A stretch of DNA of 64,000 nt from a bacterium (GCA_030824495.1 JAVBXP010000027.1:1-64000); one strand, 5' to 3'; shown: positions 1-8,758, counted from the stretch's first letter. Notes: generated by a model from the letters alone, not told the origin. A program made the numbers and translations.

Positions 1-233
1 GCCAAATCCCGCGATCCAGGGGGGCTGGGGGGGCTGTTCAGGATCCGGGACCAGCAGGTTCCGACCAACCGACAATGAGACTATCGGGGGCGGATCAGGC
101 GGGCGCAGGACCGAAATAAGGTCTTTCCAAGGCGGAAGGTTACGGTTGATTTAGAATCCGCCGGCGCCGTGTCGTCGGCGCAACGTCCATCGCCAGCTCG
201 CCGCCAGGCTTCCTTTGGCGAAACGCCGCGCAT

Positions 234-1274
234 ATGACCAATTGGGCTCCCATGAGTAAGGAGTTCAATAGTTTGTCTGCGCAGGAAGCGGTCTCCCAGA
301 TTTGGCGACCTGACCATCTGAGGCTAGCGATCGACGCCGCCAGCGTCGCGCTTTGGTCGTGGCACGTCGATACCGACCAATTCACCATGGACGAACGGGC
401 CTTCGAACTGTGGGGCTTGGCCGGGTCGACTGAGGTCGCCTTCGAGGAGTTGTCCGCCCACATTCACCCCGCTGACCGCGATCGGGTGCGCGAGGCCTTC
501 ACGGCGACCCGTTCGGTGGCTGGTCCCTACGAAATCGATTTCCGCATCATGCTGGGCGACGACGTCCGATGGATTTCAGCGCGGGGTCGGGGCGCGGACG
601 AAGGCATCGTTGATGGGGTGATGTTCGGCATTTTCCTCGATGTGACGGGCCGCAAACAGGCGGAAGAAGGCCACGAACTGCTCGCCGGGGAGATGAGCCA
701 TCGGGTGAAAAACCTGCTCTCCATCGCGGCGGGCCTGACCCGGATCACCTCACAATCCACGACCACGGCCGCTGAGATGGCCCAGTCGCTTACCGAGCGC
801 CTCACCGCCTTGGGACGAGCCCATGACCTGGTCCGCCCCCTGCCGGGCCACCAGGGCAAGGCGGCGCTGCTGGGGGATCTGATTTCTGTCTTGCTGGCCC
901 CGTACGATGACCAGGGCGCCTTCGCCGGCCGGATCCGGGTCTCGGTCCCGCGGATGGGCGTCGGCGAGCGAACCGCCACGACGCTGGCCCTGGTCATCCA
1001 CGAGATGGCGACCAATTCGGTCAAACACGGCGCGCTGTCGTCAGAGTCTGGAATACTCGACATCTCCAGCACCACCGATGACGACGACGTCTTCGTGGTC
1101 TGGGCCGAAACCGGCGGTCCGGCGATCACCAGCATCCCGACCATGGGCGGTTTTGGAAGCAAGCTGATCTCGCGCAGCATAGCCCACGATCTGGGAGGCG
1201 CGCTGTCGTACGACTGGCAGGAAACCGGCCTCGTCGCCACGCTCCGAATGAGGAAGGACAGGCTGGGGGAATAA
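234..1274 (+). CDS. PAS-domain HWE-family sensor histidine kinase
   Basis: Cytoplasmic sensor kinase of 346 aa. An N-terminal PAS fold covers about residues 28-145 (it ends with the typical DVTGRKQAEE linker). Then follow the phospho-acceptor box EMSHRVKNLL with H156 and an ATP-binding domain with N-box HEMATNSVKHG (H256, N261) and the W-x-E signature (W290, E292) that defines the HWE/HisKA_2 family. No membrane segment or signal peptide is visible, so the PAS domain probably senses a cytoplasmic or light/redox cue. No response regulator lies beside it, so it is an orphan kinase here. In alphaproteobacteria many HWE kinases feed the PhyR general stress pathway; that role is only inferred. The start could instead be ATG at 252; neither has a clear ribosome binding site. 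Confidence 0.88.
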   Translation: MTNWAPMSKEFNSLSAQEAVSQIWRPDHLRLAIDAASVALWSWHVDTDQFTMDERAFELWGLAGSTEVAFEELSAHIHPADRDRVREAFTATRSVAGPYEIDFRIMLGDDVRWISARGRGADEGIVDGVMFGIFLDVTGRKQAEEGHELLAGEMSHRVKNLLSIAAGLTRITSQSTTTAAEMAQSLTERLTALGRAHDLVRPLPGHQGKAALLGDLISVLLAPYDDQGAFAGRIRVSVPRMGVGERTATTLALVIHEMATNSVKHGALSSESGILDISSTTDDDDVFVVWAETGGPAITSIPTMGGFGSKLISRSIAHDLGGALSYDWQETGLVATLRMRKDRLGE

Positions 1275-1412
1275 CGCCCTTCAGTCCTGAAGCGTTATGA
1301 GGACCACTTTTTGAGCGCCCTGCTCAGCTAGCGCCCGGCTGGCCTGGCGAGCGTCAAAACCCTCGCGGCTCCGATTGTCGAACCCGGTAGATTGGGTCTA
1401 GGCTTGGGTCCC

Positions 1413-1748
1413 ATGGCGCTTGATCCGCAATATCAGCCCCCAAAAGCGGCTCCGGTTTTCTTCGAGCGCCATGAGTTCGGCCGCATTCTCAGCCTCTATG
1501 GCCGCATGGTCGCCGCCGGCGAATGGCGCGACTACGGCATTGGCTCGACGACGGAAGCCTGCATCTTCTCGGTGTTTCGCCGGGCCGCCGAAGAGCCGCT
1601 CTATCGCATCGAAAAGCGCCCAGCCCTGGCGCGCCGGCAAGGCGCCTGGTCCATCATCGGCCAGGGCGGAATGATCCTGAAGCGCGGTCACGAACTGGAA
1701 CAGGTTCTGCGGTTCTTCGACAAGGGCCGGTTCAAGGTGGTCGACTAG
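1413..1748 (+). CDS. DUF2794 domain protein
   Basis: Small soluble protein of 111 aa carrying the DUF2794 signature: FFERHEFGRILSLYGRMV near residue 16, then GEWRDYGIG and the IEKRPAL segment. The family is widespread in alphaproteobacteria and has no assigned function. ATG at 1413 is preferred over TTG at 1392 because the conserved part begins soon after it. The gene stands alone between the sensor kinase and a convergent membrane-protein gene, and an intergenic repeat follows directly. No signal peptide or membrane segment is visible. Confidence 0.8.
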   Translation: MALDPQYQPPKAAPVFFERHEFGRILSLYGRMVAAGEWRDYGIGSTTEACIFSVFRRAAEEPLYRIEKRPALARRQGAWSIIGQGGMILKRGHELEQVLRFFDKGRFKVVD

Positions 1749-1759
1749 GCTCTGCCCAT

Positions 1760-1858
1760 TCCTCTCCCTCGGGAGAGGCTAGGTGAGGGGGCCGCGCAGC
1801 GGCGCTCTGTTGACCGCTCCCCTCAACCAACCTCTCCCCAAGGGAAGCGGAGAAGAGC
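1760..1858. repeat. Intergenic palindromic repeat, CTCTCCC/GGGAGAGG family
   Basis: Non-coding stretch with the arms CCTCTCCCTCGGGAGAGG, then TGAGGGGGC, a GC-rich middle and CCCCTCAACC...CCTCTCCCC. The same building blocks recur at 55781-55893 and, more loosely, at 50858-50960. This suggests a dispersed family placed between genes. Confidence 0.6.
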
Positions 1859-1881
1859 AGCGAGGCCAATCACCCGCGCCC

Positions 1882-1914
1882 AAACAAAAACCCCGGCGGT
1901 TTCCCGCCGGGGTT
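1882..1914 (-). terminator. Intrinsic terminator of the Bax-inhibitor-like gene
   Basis: Perfect 11-bp stem (1889-1899 with 1904-1914) and a 4-nt loop. Read on the minus strand it is followed by a T-rich tract (GTTTTTGTTTG). It lies 28 bases beyond the stop codon of the minus-strand membrane protein. Confidence 0.85.
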
Positions 1915-1941
1915 CGTAGGTCTTAAGTCCGGTCTCTGGAT

Positions 1942-2691
1942 CTAGCGGCGAGCGCCGAAGATGCTGAGCAGGAATTGGAAGAGGTTGATGAAGTTCAGGT
2001 ACAGGCTCAGCGCGCCGTAGCTGGTCGCCACGCCCATCGCCGCCTGGTCGCCGCCCATTTGGTAGTAGCTCATCTTCAGGCGCTGGGTGTCATAGGCGAT
2101 CAGGCCCGCGAAGATCAGCACGCCCAGAACGCTGATGATGAAGCCCATCGCGCCGTTGTTCAGGAACATGTTGACGATGCTGGCGATCACCAGGCCGACC
2201 AGGCCGACGATCAGGAAGCTGCCGAAGGCGGTCAGGTCCTTCTTGGTCGTGTAGCCCACCAGCGACAGGCCGCCGAAGGCCGCCGCCGTGATCAGGAAGG
2301 TCGAGAAGATCGAGGCGCCCGTATAGACGAGAGTCAGAACGCCGAGGCCGGCGCCGATCAGGCTAACGATCGTCCAGTAGAAGATATTGGCCGTACGCGG
2401 GTTGGGATTGCGCATGGCGAACATGCCGACCAGCATCACGCCCAGCGGCGCGAAGGCCACGACGGTGCCGAGCAGCGAGTAGCCGACCTTGCCATTGGCG
2501 CCCATGGTGAACATCAGGTCGCGCACGGGCGGGAAGGTGCCGGTCAAGAACGCCAGAGCGGCGGAAAGAAGCAGACCCAGCGCCACCTTGTTGTAGACGC
2601 CGAGCATGAAGCTGCGGAGCCCCGCGTCCACCGACATGTCGGCGCGATCTGCGGGGACCGTGCGCGCGTAGCCGTGGTTGAAGTCGCTCAT
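1942..2691 (-). CDS. Bax inhibitor-1/YccA family membrane protein
   Basis: Integral inner-membrane protein of 249 aa with about seven hydrophobic segments between residues 35 and 245. Its C-terminal half (AGLIAYDTQRLK, then the SLYLNFINLFQFLL end) is characteristic of the BI-1/YccA/TMBIM family. Bacterial members such as E. coli YccA interact with FtsH, and others behave as pH-dependent calcium leak channels. The role here is inferred from the family; note that ftsH is also in this window, about 30 kb away. The ATG at 2691 gives the MSDFNHGYARTVPADRADMS start usual for alphaproteobacterial homologues; an upstream ATG at 2766 is less likely. A strong terminator follows the gene. Confidence 0.9.
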   Translation of the reverse strand: MSDFNHGYARTVPADRADMSVDAGLRSFMLGVYNKVALGLLLSAALAFLTGTFPPVRDLMFTMGANGKVGYSLLGTVVAFAPLGVMLVGMFAMRNPNPRTANIFYWTIVSLIGAGLGVLTLVYTGASIFSTFLITAAAFGGLSLVGYTTKKDLTAFGSFLIVGLVGLVIASIVNMFLNNGAMGFIISVLGVLIFAGLIAYDTQRLKMSYYQMGGDQAAMGVATSYGALSLYLNFINLFQFLLSIFGARR

Positions 2692-2819
2692 CAGAAACAA
2701 GGCCCTTTTCAAAACGCCCGGAGCGGACGCATTGCCGAATATCGGTGTCCAGGGGCTCGCGCGCAAGGCTTGGTGGATTACGATTGCGTCAGATCATCAG
2801 CACCTTAGGTAGTTTCCCC

Positions 2820-3356
2820 ATGATCCGTCTGTTCACCGCCATCTCTGTTCCTGAGGATATCGCGCAAGAACTTCTGACCCGGCAGGATCGCCTGCCGGAC
2901 GCGCGTTGGCGTCCGCAGGAGGCTCTCCACATCACGTTGAAGTTCGTGGGCGAGGTGGCCGAGAACGTCGCCGCCGACCTCGACGCCGAGCTCACCACCC
3001 TTGGTGGCGGCCCGTTGGAGCTCCAGCTGCAGGGCGCCGGCGCGTTCGGCGAGGGCGCGGAGATCCATGCGGTCTGGGCCGGCGTCGCCGAGAACGAGGG
3101 GCTGAAGCATCTGGCGCGAGGGTGTGAGATCGCGGCGCGCCGAGCCGGGCTCAAGCCCGAGACGCGGACCTACAAGCCTCACGTCACCCTGGCCTATCTG
3201 CGCCGCCCCAATCCAGCCGACGTCGCCGCCTGGATCCAGGAAAACAACCTGCTGCGCAGTACGCCGTTCCGGGTCACCAGCTTCGGCCTCTATTCCAGCT
3301 GGCAGTCAGAGGCCGGCTCCTGGTACCGGCTGGAGCGGGAATATCCGCTGATCTGA
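2820..3356 (+). CDS. thpR: RNA 2',3'-cyclic phosphodiesterase
   Basis: Cytoplasmic 2H phosphoesterase of 178 aa, historically called 2'-5' RNA ligase. It opens 2',3'-cyclic phosphates on RNA ends. Both HxTx catalytic motifs are present with normal spacing: HITL (H37, T39) and HVTL (H121, T123). The N-terminus MIRLFTAISVP is typical. The ATG at 2820 starts the conserved fold directly; longer in-frame starts upstream would overlap the divergent gene's promoter. It is transcribed divergently from the Bax-inhibitor-like gene, about 128 bp away. Confidence 0.9.
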   Translation: MIRLFTAISVPEDIAQELLTRQDRLPDARWRPQEALHITLKFVGEVAENVAADLDAELTTLGGGPLELQLQGAGAFGEGAEIHAVWAGVAENEGLKHLARGCEIAARRAGLKPETRTYKPHVTLAYLRRPNPADVAAWIQENNLLRSTPFRVTSFGLYSSWQSEAGSWYRLEREYPLI

Positions 3357-3396
3357 GGCGTGGGGACCAATCGATATTCGGTGTTTCGCACCGAAC

Positions 3397-3504
3397 CCGC
3401 TCATCCCGGCGAAGGCCGGGACCCAGATGAAGCCCCGGTGCTCGAACGCAGACCTAGATTTCGTGCTCTACGATCTGGGTCCTGGCCTTCGCCGGGATGA
3501 GCGG
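3397..3504. repeat. Long inverted repeat with 32-bp arms
   Basis: The arm 3397-3428 (contains CATCCCGGCGAAGGCCGGGA) is the reverse complement of 3473-3504 with one mismatch (3482 is T where C would pair). A 44-base spacer separates them. It sits between two convergent genes and could fold as a large cruciform or bidirectional terminator. The motif looks like a dispersed family element, but only this copy is in the window. Confidence 0.8.
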
Positions 3505-3541
3505 AGAAAAGGCGGCGCGTTCGGCTGAATGTCGATCGCCC

Positions 3542-3925
3542 CTACGCCTCGACCGCGTGGTCCTTCAGGACGCCGAGCGTCACGATGGCCAGGGTTTCCT
3601 CGTGAGTGGCCTCGAGCACCAACGGCGGGGCGGCGCCGGCGTCGAGGGCTTCCTTCCAGCGCGGCGCGCAAAGGCACCAGCGGTCGCCGGGTTTGAGGCC
3701 CGCGAAGCCGTATTCCGGCATCGGGGTCGAGAGGTCGTTGCCGACCATCTTGGAGTAGGCCAGGAACTCGGCCGTCATCACCGCGCAGACTGTGTGCAGC
3801 CCGAGGTCATGCGGCCCGGTCTCGCAACAGCCGTTGCGGAAGAAACCGGTCACGGGATCGAGCGAGCAGGCGATCAGTTCGCCGCCCAACACGTTCTTGG
3901 CGCCTTCGTCATAGCGGGTGGTCAT
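3542..3925 (-). CDS. DUF2237 family protein
   Basis: Soluble protein of 127 aa matching the DUF2237 family almost end to end. Seen are NVLGGELIACSLDPVTGFFR, the GCCETGP cysteine pair, HTVCAVMT, GNDLSTPMPEYGF and KPGDRWCLCA. The four to five conserved cysteines suggest metal binding or a redox-active site, but no function is established. An AGGA sequence 7 bases before ATG 3925 supports this start. It ends facing the long inverted repeat at 3397-3504. Confidence 0.85.
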   Translation of the reverse strand: MTTRYDEGAKNVLGGELIACSLDPVTGFFRNGCCETGPHDLGLHTVCAVMTAEFLAYSKMVGNDLSTPMPEYGFAGLKPGDRWCLCAPRWKEALDAGAAPPLVLEATHEETLAIVTLGVLKDHAVEA

Positions 3926-3981
3926 GACGACATCCTAACCCTTATGACTGGGGCTTAGCCATCCTTCCGGAGCCCAGAGAC

Positions 3982-4833
3982 TTGACCGCAAACCGGCCGC
4001 GCCGCAGCGCCCTCTACATGCCCGCCGCCAATGCGCGCGCCATCGAGAAGGCTCGCGAGTTGCCCTGCGACGTGGTGATCCTCGATCTTGAGGATGCGGT
4101 GGCGCCAGACGCCAAGGACGTGGCGCGGGAGCAGGCGGTGGACGCGGTGCAGGCCGGCGGCTTTGGCCGCCGCGAGGTGGTGATCCGGGTCAACGGCCTG
4201 GACACGCCCTGGGGCCTTGAGGACCTGGCCGCCGCCATCAACGCCCAGCCTGACGCCATCCTGGTCCCGAAGGTGTCCAACGCCCACGACGTGCGGGCCT
4301 ATGGCGCGGCCGAGGCGGGCGGCGTGCCGCTGTGGGCGATGGTCGAAACCTGCGCCTCGCTGTTCGCCCTGAGCGAGATCGCCGGGGCGGGCGCCGGGCT
4401 CGCAGCCCTGGTGATGGGGACCAACGATCTGGCCAAGGAGATGCGCTGCCGGCTGACCGTCGAGCGTGCGGCCCTGGCGGGTCCGCTGTCCCTGGCTGTG
4501 GCCGGAGCCCGCGCCCACGGACTTGTGATCTTGGACGGCGTCTTCAACGGCATCGACGACGACGCCGGCCTGGCGCGCCAATGCGACCAGGGCGCGGAGT
4601 TCGGTTTCGACGGCAAGACCCTGATCCATCCCCGCCAGATCGAGGCCGCAAACCGCGCCTTCACCCCGGCGGACGAGGAGGTCGAGTGGTCGCAGGCCAT
4701 CGTGGCGGCCTTCGATTCGCCAGAAAACGCCGCTAAGGGGGTTATTCGAATCGAGGGGCGTATGGTGGAGCGATTGCATCTGGCCGAAGCGCGGCGTCTG
4801 ATCGCCGTGGCGGACGCTATCGCTCGGGCGTGA
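3982..4833 (+). CDS. HpcH/HpaI aldolase, CitE-like CoA-ester lyase
   Basis: TIM-barrel enzyme of 283 aa of the citrate lyase beta/malyl-CoA lyase family, which cleaves or forms C-C bonds of acyl-CoA esters using Mg2+. Visible motifs are SALYMPAANARAIEKA at the N-terminus, DVVILDLEDAV (metal/CoA side), VETCASLFAL with its acidic ligand, GTNDLAKEM, and DGKTLIHPRQIEAAN at the C-terminus. The exact substrate (malyl-, methylmalyl- or citramalyl-CoA) cannot be read from sequence. TTG at 3982 is the apparent start, with GGAG 9 bases upstream. The stop overlaps the start of the next exported protein by 3 bases, so the two are probably cotranscribed. Confidence 0.82.
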   Translation: MTANRPRRSALYMPAANARAIEKARELPCDVVILDLEDAVAPDAKDVAREQAVDAVQAGGFGRREVVIRVNGLDTPWGLEDLAAAINAQPDAILVPKVSNAHDVRAYGAAEAGGVPLWAMVETCASLFALSEIAGAGAGLAALVMGTNDLAKEMRCRLTVERAALAGPLSLAVAGARAHGLVILDGVFNGIDDDAGLARQCDQGAEFGFDGKTLIHPRQIEAANRAFTPADEEVEWSQAIVAAFDSPENAAKGVIRIEGRMVERLHLAEARRLIAVADAIARA

Positions 4834-5654
4834 GGCGTATTTTGAACTTCCTGCTCAAGTCTTCGATCTGTTTCGTTGCGCTGGCCGCAATGGCCGCGCC
4901 ACCTGCGTTCGCCCAGGACGCGGTCGATCCGATCGGCGCGCTGCTCGACCAGGCGCCGGCGATGGACGAGGATCAGGCCGAAGCGATGGGCACCTTGCCC
5001 CCTCCGCCTCCAGCGCCCCTGCCCTATGCGCCGGCGCCCACAGCCGCGCCGGCCTATCCTTACGCCCCGGTGACGCCGCCTGCGTCTTCTGCGTCCTATC
5101 CCACCAGCGGGCCGGTCCCCTACACGCCGGGCCCGGTTCCCTACACGCCGCGGCCGGTGGCGCCCTACAATCCCGCCCCGACGACCTACACGCCCCAGAC
5201 CTATTCACGGCCCGCTGCGCCCAAGCTGAGCGCGCCGGTGCATGTGGACGAGTACGACAAGACCCCTGAGGCGCCGCTCAATCCGGTGGAGCTCGGCTAC
5301 GAGACCCGATTGCGTTCGTCCTTCGCCTCAGCCCAAGGCATGCAGGGGCCGCTCGACGGCGCCTGGACGCTGAGCACGACCGGCGGCCAGCCGCTCTACT
5401 CGCTGCTGTTCGTCGATAAGGGGCGCGGCCAGTTGGAGGGCGCATGGCGCGATCCAAGACGGAGTGGCGCGACCGACGCCTCGGGCTTCATGACTGGCGT
5501 GCAGCGGATCGGCGCCCAGCTCAGCGCCAGCTTCCAGACGCGGCCGGGGGTGGGGGCCACGACAATCACGCTCAATCCCGCCGCGAGCGGGACCTGGACC
5601 GGCGTCTTGGACGAGGCCGGAACCCGGACGACCGTCACCCTGAAGCGGGACTAG
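4830..5654 (+). CDS. Exported proline-rich protein of unknown function
   Basis: 274-aa protein starting at GTG 4830, whose TG is shared with the upstream lyase stop. It has a signal peptide (LLKSSICFVALAAMAAPPAF, cleavage likely after AFA near residue 28). Next comes a low-complexity Pro/Tyr/Ala region (about residues 50-130) with repeated PYTP and YTP units. A C-terminal globular domain (about 150-274) rich in Gly, Thr and Leu resembles a small beta-barrel and contains DGAWTLS...GQPLY. I do not recognise the family. The design suggests a periplasmic or envelope protein with a flexible spacer that crosses or binds peptidoglycan; this is inference. Confidence 0.7.
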   Translation: MRRILNFLLKSSICFVALAAMAAPPAFAQDAVDPIGALLDQAPAMDEDQAEAMGTLPPPPPAPLPYAPAPTAAPAYPYAPVTPPASSASYPTSGPVPYTPGPVPYTPRPVAPYNPAPTTYTPQTYSRPAAPKLSAPVHVDEYDKTPEAPLNPVELGYETRLRSSFASAQGMQGPLDGAWTLSTTGGQPLYSLLFVDKGRGQLEGAWRDPRRSGATDASGFMTGVQRIGAQLSASFQTRPGVGATTITLNPAASGTWTGVLDEAGTRTTVTLKRD

Positions 5655-6058
5655 AGCCCCAGGGCCTCTCGCGCCGTGGCTAGGGCGGCGTCCAGCGCCG
5701 GGCGCTCATAGGCCTGCGCCGGGCTATGGCCCCAGACCGGGCCAGGCCAGGCCGGATCGCCCAGGCGGCGTCCGACGACATGTACGTGCAGTTGCGGCGT
5801 CACATTGCCCAGGGCGCCGACGTTCAGCTTCTCGACTTGGGCGCCCAGGGCCCGCACCGCGCGACCGGCGGCCAGGATTTCGTCGGTGAGTGCGGCCAGG
5901 TCCTGGCGGGTGAGGTCCTCGAGTTCGCGCGCGGCCTCGCGGCGGGGGATCAGCACAATCCACGGATAGCGGGCGTCGTCGTGCAGCCGAACATGACTTA
6001 GGGATAGGTCTCCCACAGCGTGAGACGTTGCGACGAAGGTCTCATCCAACTCGAACAT
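5651..6058 (-). CDS. HIT family nucleotide-binding protein
   Basis: 135-aa protein of the histidine-triad superfamily (nucleotide phosphate hydrolases/transferases acting on AMP-linked substrates). The signature reads [10 protein letters not shown], so the first His of the usual H-x-H-x-H-x-x is Gln and two histidines remain, a variant common in small alphaproteobacterial HIT proteins. The start at 6058 gives MFELDETF with GGAGA 7 bases upstream; an in-frame ATG at 6094 lacks this. It converges with the proline-rich protein (4-base overlap of the stops) and is divergent from mdh. Confidence 0.88.
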   Translation of the reverse strand: MFELDETFVATSHAVGDLSLSHVRLHDDARYPWIVLIPRREAARELEDLTRQDLAALTDEILAAGRAVRALGAQVEKLNVGALGNVTPQLHVHVVGRRLGDPAWPGPVWGHSPAQAYERPALDAALATAREALGL

Positions 6059-6204
6059 CGTGCTCTCCGGGGCGCCCGCGGGGGCGACGAACATGGCGCG
6101 GCCTTGGTAGTCGGCGGGGCGGCGGCTGTCACTTGGCCTTGCCGGGGCGCATTTGCGGGTCTAGACCGCCCGCGATTTCCGCACTGCAACCACGGGACAG
6201 TTCC

Positions 6205-7191
6205 ATGACCACGAAGAAGCCGATCCGCGTCGCTGTCACGGGCGCCGCCGGCAACATCGGTTACGCCCTCCTTTTCCGTATCGCCTCCGGCGAGATGCTG
6301 GGCAAGGACCAGCCGGTCATCCTGCAACTGCTCGAGATTCCGGTCGAGGGCGCCCAGAAGGCGCTGAAGGGCGTTGCGATGGAGCTGGAAGACTGCGCCT
6401 TCCCGCTGCTGCAGGACATGGTCCTGACCGACGATCCGAACGTCGCCTTCAAGGACGCGAACTGGAACCTGCTGGTCGGCTCCAAGCCGCGCGGTCCGGG
6501 CATGGAGCGCGCCGACCTGCTGAAGGACAACGGCAAGATCTTCATCGCCCAGGGCAAGGCCATCGACGCCGTCGCCGCTGACGACGCCCGCGTCGCCGTG
6601 GTCGGCAACCCCTGCAACACCAACGTCATGATCGCCGCCAGCCAGGCCAAGCGCCTGACCGCCGATCGCTTCACCGCCATGGTGCGCCTGGACGAAAATC
6701 GCGGCCGCGCTCAGCTGGCCAAGAAGGCCGGCGTCTCGATCAACGACGTGTCGGAACTGTTCATCTACGGCAACCACAGCCCGACCATGTTCGCCGACTT
6801 CACCCACGCCAAGATCGGCGGCAAGGCTGCTGCTGACGTCATCGGCGACGAGGCCTGGCTGAAGAACGACTATCTGCCGACCGTGGGCAAGCGCGGCGCG
6901 GCCATTATCGAAGCCCGTGGCCTGTCCTCGGCCGCCTCGGCCGCCAACGCCCTGATCGACCATGTGCGCGACCTGACGACCGTCGGCGCCGTCCACTCGG
7001 TCGCCATCTCCAGCGAAGGCCGCTACGGCTTCGCCGAAGGCGTCTGGGCCGGCATGCCGGTGAAGACCACCGCCACCGGCTACGACGTCATCACCTCCTA
7101 CGAGATGGACGACTTCGCCAAGAGCAAGATCGCGATCACCAACGACGAACTCGTCGGCGAGCGCGAGACCATCAAGGACATGCTCGGCTAA
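6205..7191 (+). CDS. mdh: Malate dehydrogenase, type 2
   Basis: 328-aa NAD(P)-dependent enzyme that oxidises malate to oxaloacetate in the TCA cycle. Features: the nucleotide-binding [27 protein letters not shown], the NPCNTNVM motif, the VRLDENR substrate-binding segment and the catalytic His in IYGNHSPTM. This pattern belongs to the cytosolic-like (type 2) malate dehydrogenases. It differs from the LDH-like type with a GAGMIGGT fingerprint that I would expect beside sucCD in alphaproteobacteria. It lies 1.7 kb upstream of sucC with two unrelated genes between, so it is near but probably not cotranscribed with them. Confidence 0.95.
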   Translation: MTTKKPIRVAVTGAAGNIGYALLFRIASGEMLGKDQPVILQLLEIPVEGAQKALKGVAMELEDCAFPLLQDMVLTDDPNVAFKDANWNLLVGSKPRGPGMERADLLKDNGKIFIAQGKAIDAVAADDARVAVVGNPCNTNVMIAASQAKRLTADRFTAMVRLDENRGRAQLAKKAGVSINDVSELFIYGNHSPTMFADFTHAKIGGKAAADVIGDEAWLKNDYLPTVGKRGAAIIEARGLSSAASAANALIDHVRDLTTVGAVHSVAISSEGRYGFAEGVWAGMPVKTTATGYDVITSYEMDDFAKSKIAITNDELVGERETIKDMLG

Positions 7192-7204
7192 GACCCACTG
7201 CGAA

Positions 7205-7231
7205 CGGGTCCCGGCTACCAGTCGGGACCCG
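7205..7231. terminator. Hairpin between mdh and the convergent gene
   Basis: CGGGTCCC (7205-7212) pairs with GGGACCCG (7224-7231) across an 11-base loop. It sits just after the mdh stop and overlaps the 3' end of the convergent LprI-like gene. There is no strong T-tract, so terminator function is uncertain. Confidence 0.45.
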
Positions 7232-7889
7232 GACCGCGCGCCATGGCGTTCAGCTGCTCGATGCGCTGATCGTAGAGCGCAGCCACAGCCCGCGGCGAGC
7301 GCCGCGCCGCTTCCTCCCGGATCGCCATCCAATTGTTCTGCTCGGCCTGCAGCAGGTCGTAGGGAACGCCCAGCCGCAGCGCGCGCTGGTAGGCCCGGGC
7401 CAGATGCCGATCGGCCGCCGCGAGCGCCGGATCGGAACACACCATTTCCTCCGCATAGGACGCCGCGCGTCGGCAGTCGAAGCTGGCCTCTTCCAGGCGC
7501 TCGGGTTGCGGCGGGGCCGCCTCGGGCGCAGGCGCATCGAATTCCACAGGTTCGGCCGCCGCCGGCGGCGCGCTCGCCGCCGCGGCCCGCGCAAGTTCGG
7601 GCGACATCACTTCCAGCGGCGAACTCTTCGGCGGCGGCGCCAAGGGCGGCGGCTGGGCCATGACGATGTCCATCTGGCTCCCCGCATCGGCTGAGGTCGC
7701 GGCCGTAGCGGCCGGCTTGGGCGTGCTCGTCACGATGTGGGGCTTGGCGGCGAAACCGAGGGCTGCGCCCACCAGGCAAGCTGTCACGACGCCCCCGATC
7801 AGGGCCTTGCGGGGCAGGCGCGGGGACGCCTCGCCCGCATCGTCCCTCGCCAGGGTGAGGGGGCGCTCGTCCCCGCCGTCGAAAGTCAT
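7215..7889 (-). CDS. Membrane-anchored LprI-like (DUF1311) protein
   Basis: 224-aa protein with a single membrane span (about residues 28-48), a Pro/Ala-rich linker (55-125) and a C-terminal domain beginning DCRRAASYAEEMVCSDPALA. The paired cysteines and helical pattern are those of the DUF1311/LprI family, some members of which inhibit lysozyme. The most likely layout is a short cytoplasmic N-terminus with the domain in the periplasm. GGAG 7 bases before ATG 7889 sets the start; longer in-frame starts would run into the divergent acetyltransferase. Lysozyme inhibition here is inference. Confidence 0.72.
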   Translation of the reverse strand: MTFDGGDERPLTLARDDAGEASPRLPRKALIGGVVTACLVGAALGFAAKPHIVTSTPKPAATAATSADAGSQMDIVMAQPPPLAPPPKSSPLEVMSPELARAAAASAPPAAAEPVEFDAPAPEAAPPQPERLEEASFDCRRAASYAEEMVCSDPALAAADRHLARAYQRALRLGVPYDLLQAEQNNWMAIREEAARRSPRAVAALYDQRIEQLNAMARGPGPDW

Positions 7890-7989
7890 CGCCTGTCTCC
7901 GCATTTCGAGCGGCTGAGGATCGAGGTCGGCGCCTGAACGGTCACTGAACCATCTGGTCGTCCGCCGCGAATAGTCGGAATGTGCGGCT

Positions 7990-8526
7990 ATGAGCCTTGG
8001 ACCCACGCTTGAAACCGCCCGCCTGATCCTGCGCCCCCCCGCCCCGGAGGACTTCGAGGGCTGGGCCGCCTTCGCCGCTGACGAGGAGATCAATCGCTAC
8101 CTCGGCGGACCGCAGCCGCGCGAGATCGCCTGGCGGTCCATGTGCACCATGACCGGCGCCTGGGTGGTCCGCGGCTTCAGCATGTTCTCGATCATCGAGA
8201 AGGAGAGCGGCCGCTGGGTTGGCCGGCTCGGTCCGTGGCAACCCGAGGGCTGGCCGGGCACCGAGGTTGGCTGGGGCGTGACGCGCGAGTCCTGGGGCAA
8301 GGGCTACGCCATGGAGGGCGCGACGGCGGCCATCGACTGGGCCTTCGATCATCTCGGTTGGACCGAGGTGGTTCACACCATTGATCCGGGCAACATCAAT
8401 TCCCAGAACGTCGCCCGTCGCCTCGGCTCGAAGATCCTGCGCCACGCGGTCCTGCCGCCGCCGCTGAATGATTCGATCGACGTCTGGGGCCAGAGCCGCG
8501 AAGAGTGGAAGGCCCGCGCGCGCTGA
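7990..8526 (+). CDS. GNAT acetyltransferase (RimJ/RimL-like)
   Basis: 178-aa N-acetyltransferase that would use acetyl-CoA to modify an amino group. The N-terminus [20 protein letters not shown] is the classic RimJ/RimL-type start. The acetyl-CoA loop is represented by SWGKGYAMEGATAAIDWAF and the following INSQNVARRLGSK segment. The substrate cannot be predicted. It is divergent from the LprI-like gene, with about 100 bp between starts. Confidence 0.85.
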   Translation: MSLGPTLETARLILRPPAPEDFEGWAAFAADEEINRYLGGPQPREIAWRSMCTMTGAWVVRGFSMFSIIEKESGRWVGRLGPWQPEGWPGTEVGWGVTRESWGKGYAMEGATAAIDWAFDHLGWTEVVHTIDPGNINSQNVARRLGSKILRHAVLPPPLNDSIDVWGQSREEWKARAR

Positions 8527-8758
8527 TCGGCCGGCGGACCGTCCTGGCTATGCGCACATTGTCGCACCACTGCGCGGGTCGGGGAGATACGCAGCGTAAA
8601 GTCACAAGGTGAAGCTGCGTTGACGGGTGTGATGGGCGACCATTTCAGGTGGCGCCCGCCTCGCTGGAAGCCCGGCCCTGTCGTCGGTTGGAGGCTTTGG
8701 AGGGGCGACCTTTTGAGCGCCGCCGATCCGCGTTATCGGCCCAAATCAATAGATATCA

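Noticed and set aside
1..233. Possible gene end at the left edge
   Set aside because: Short open frames only, with no motif; nothing supportable before the kinase start.
5998..7779. 593-codon open frame on the minus strand
   Set aside because: Antisense to mdh and part of the HIT and LprI-like genes; no family pattern; low-complexity Gly/Arg/Val sequence.
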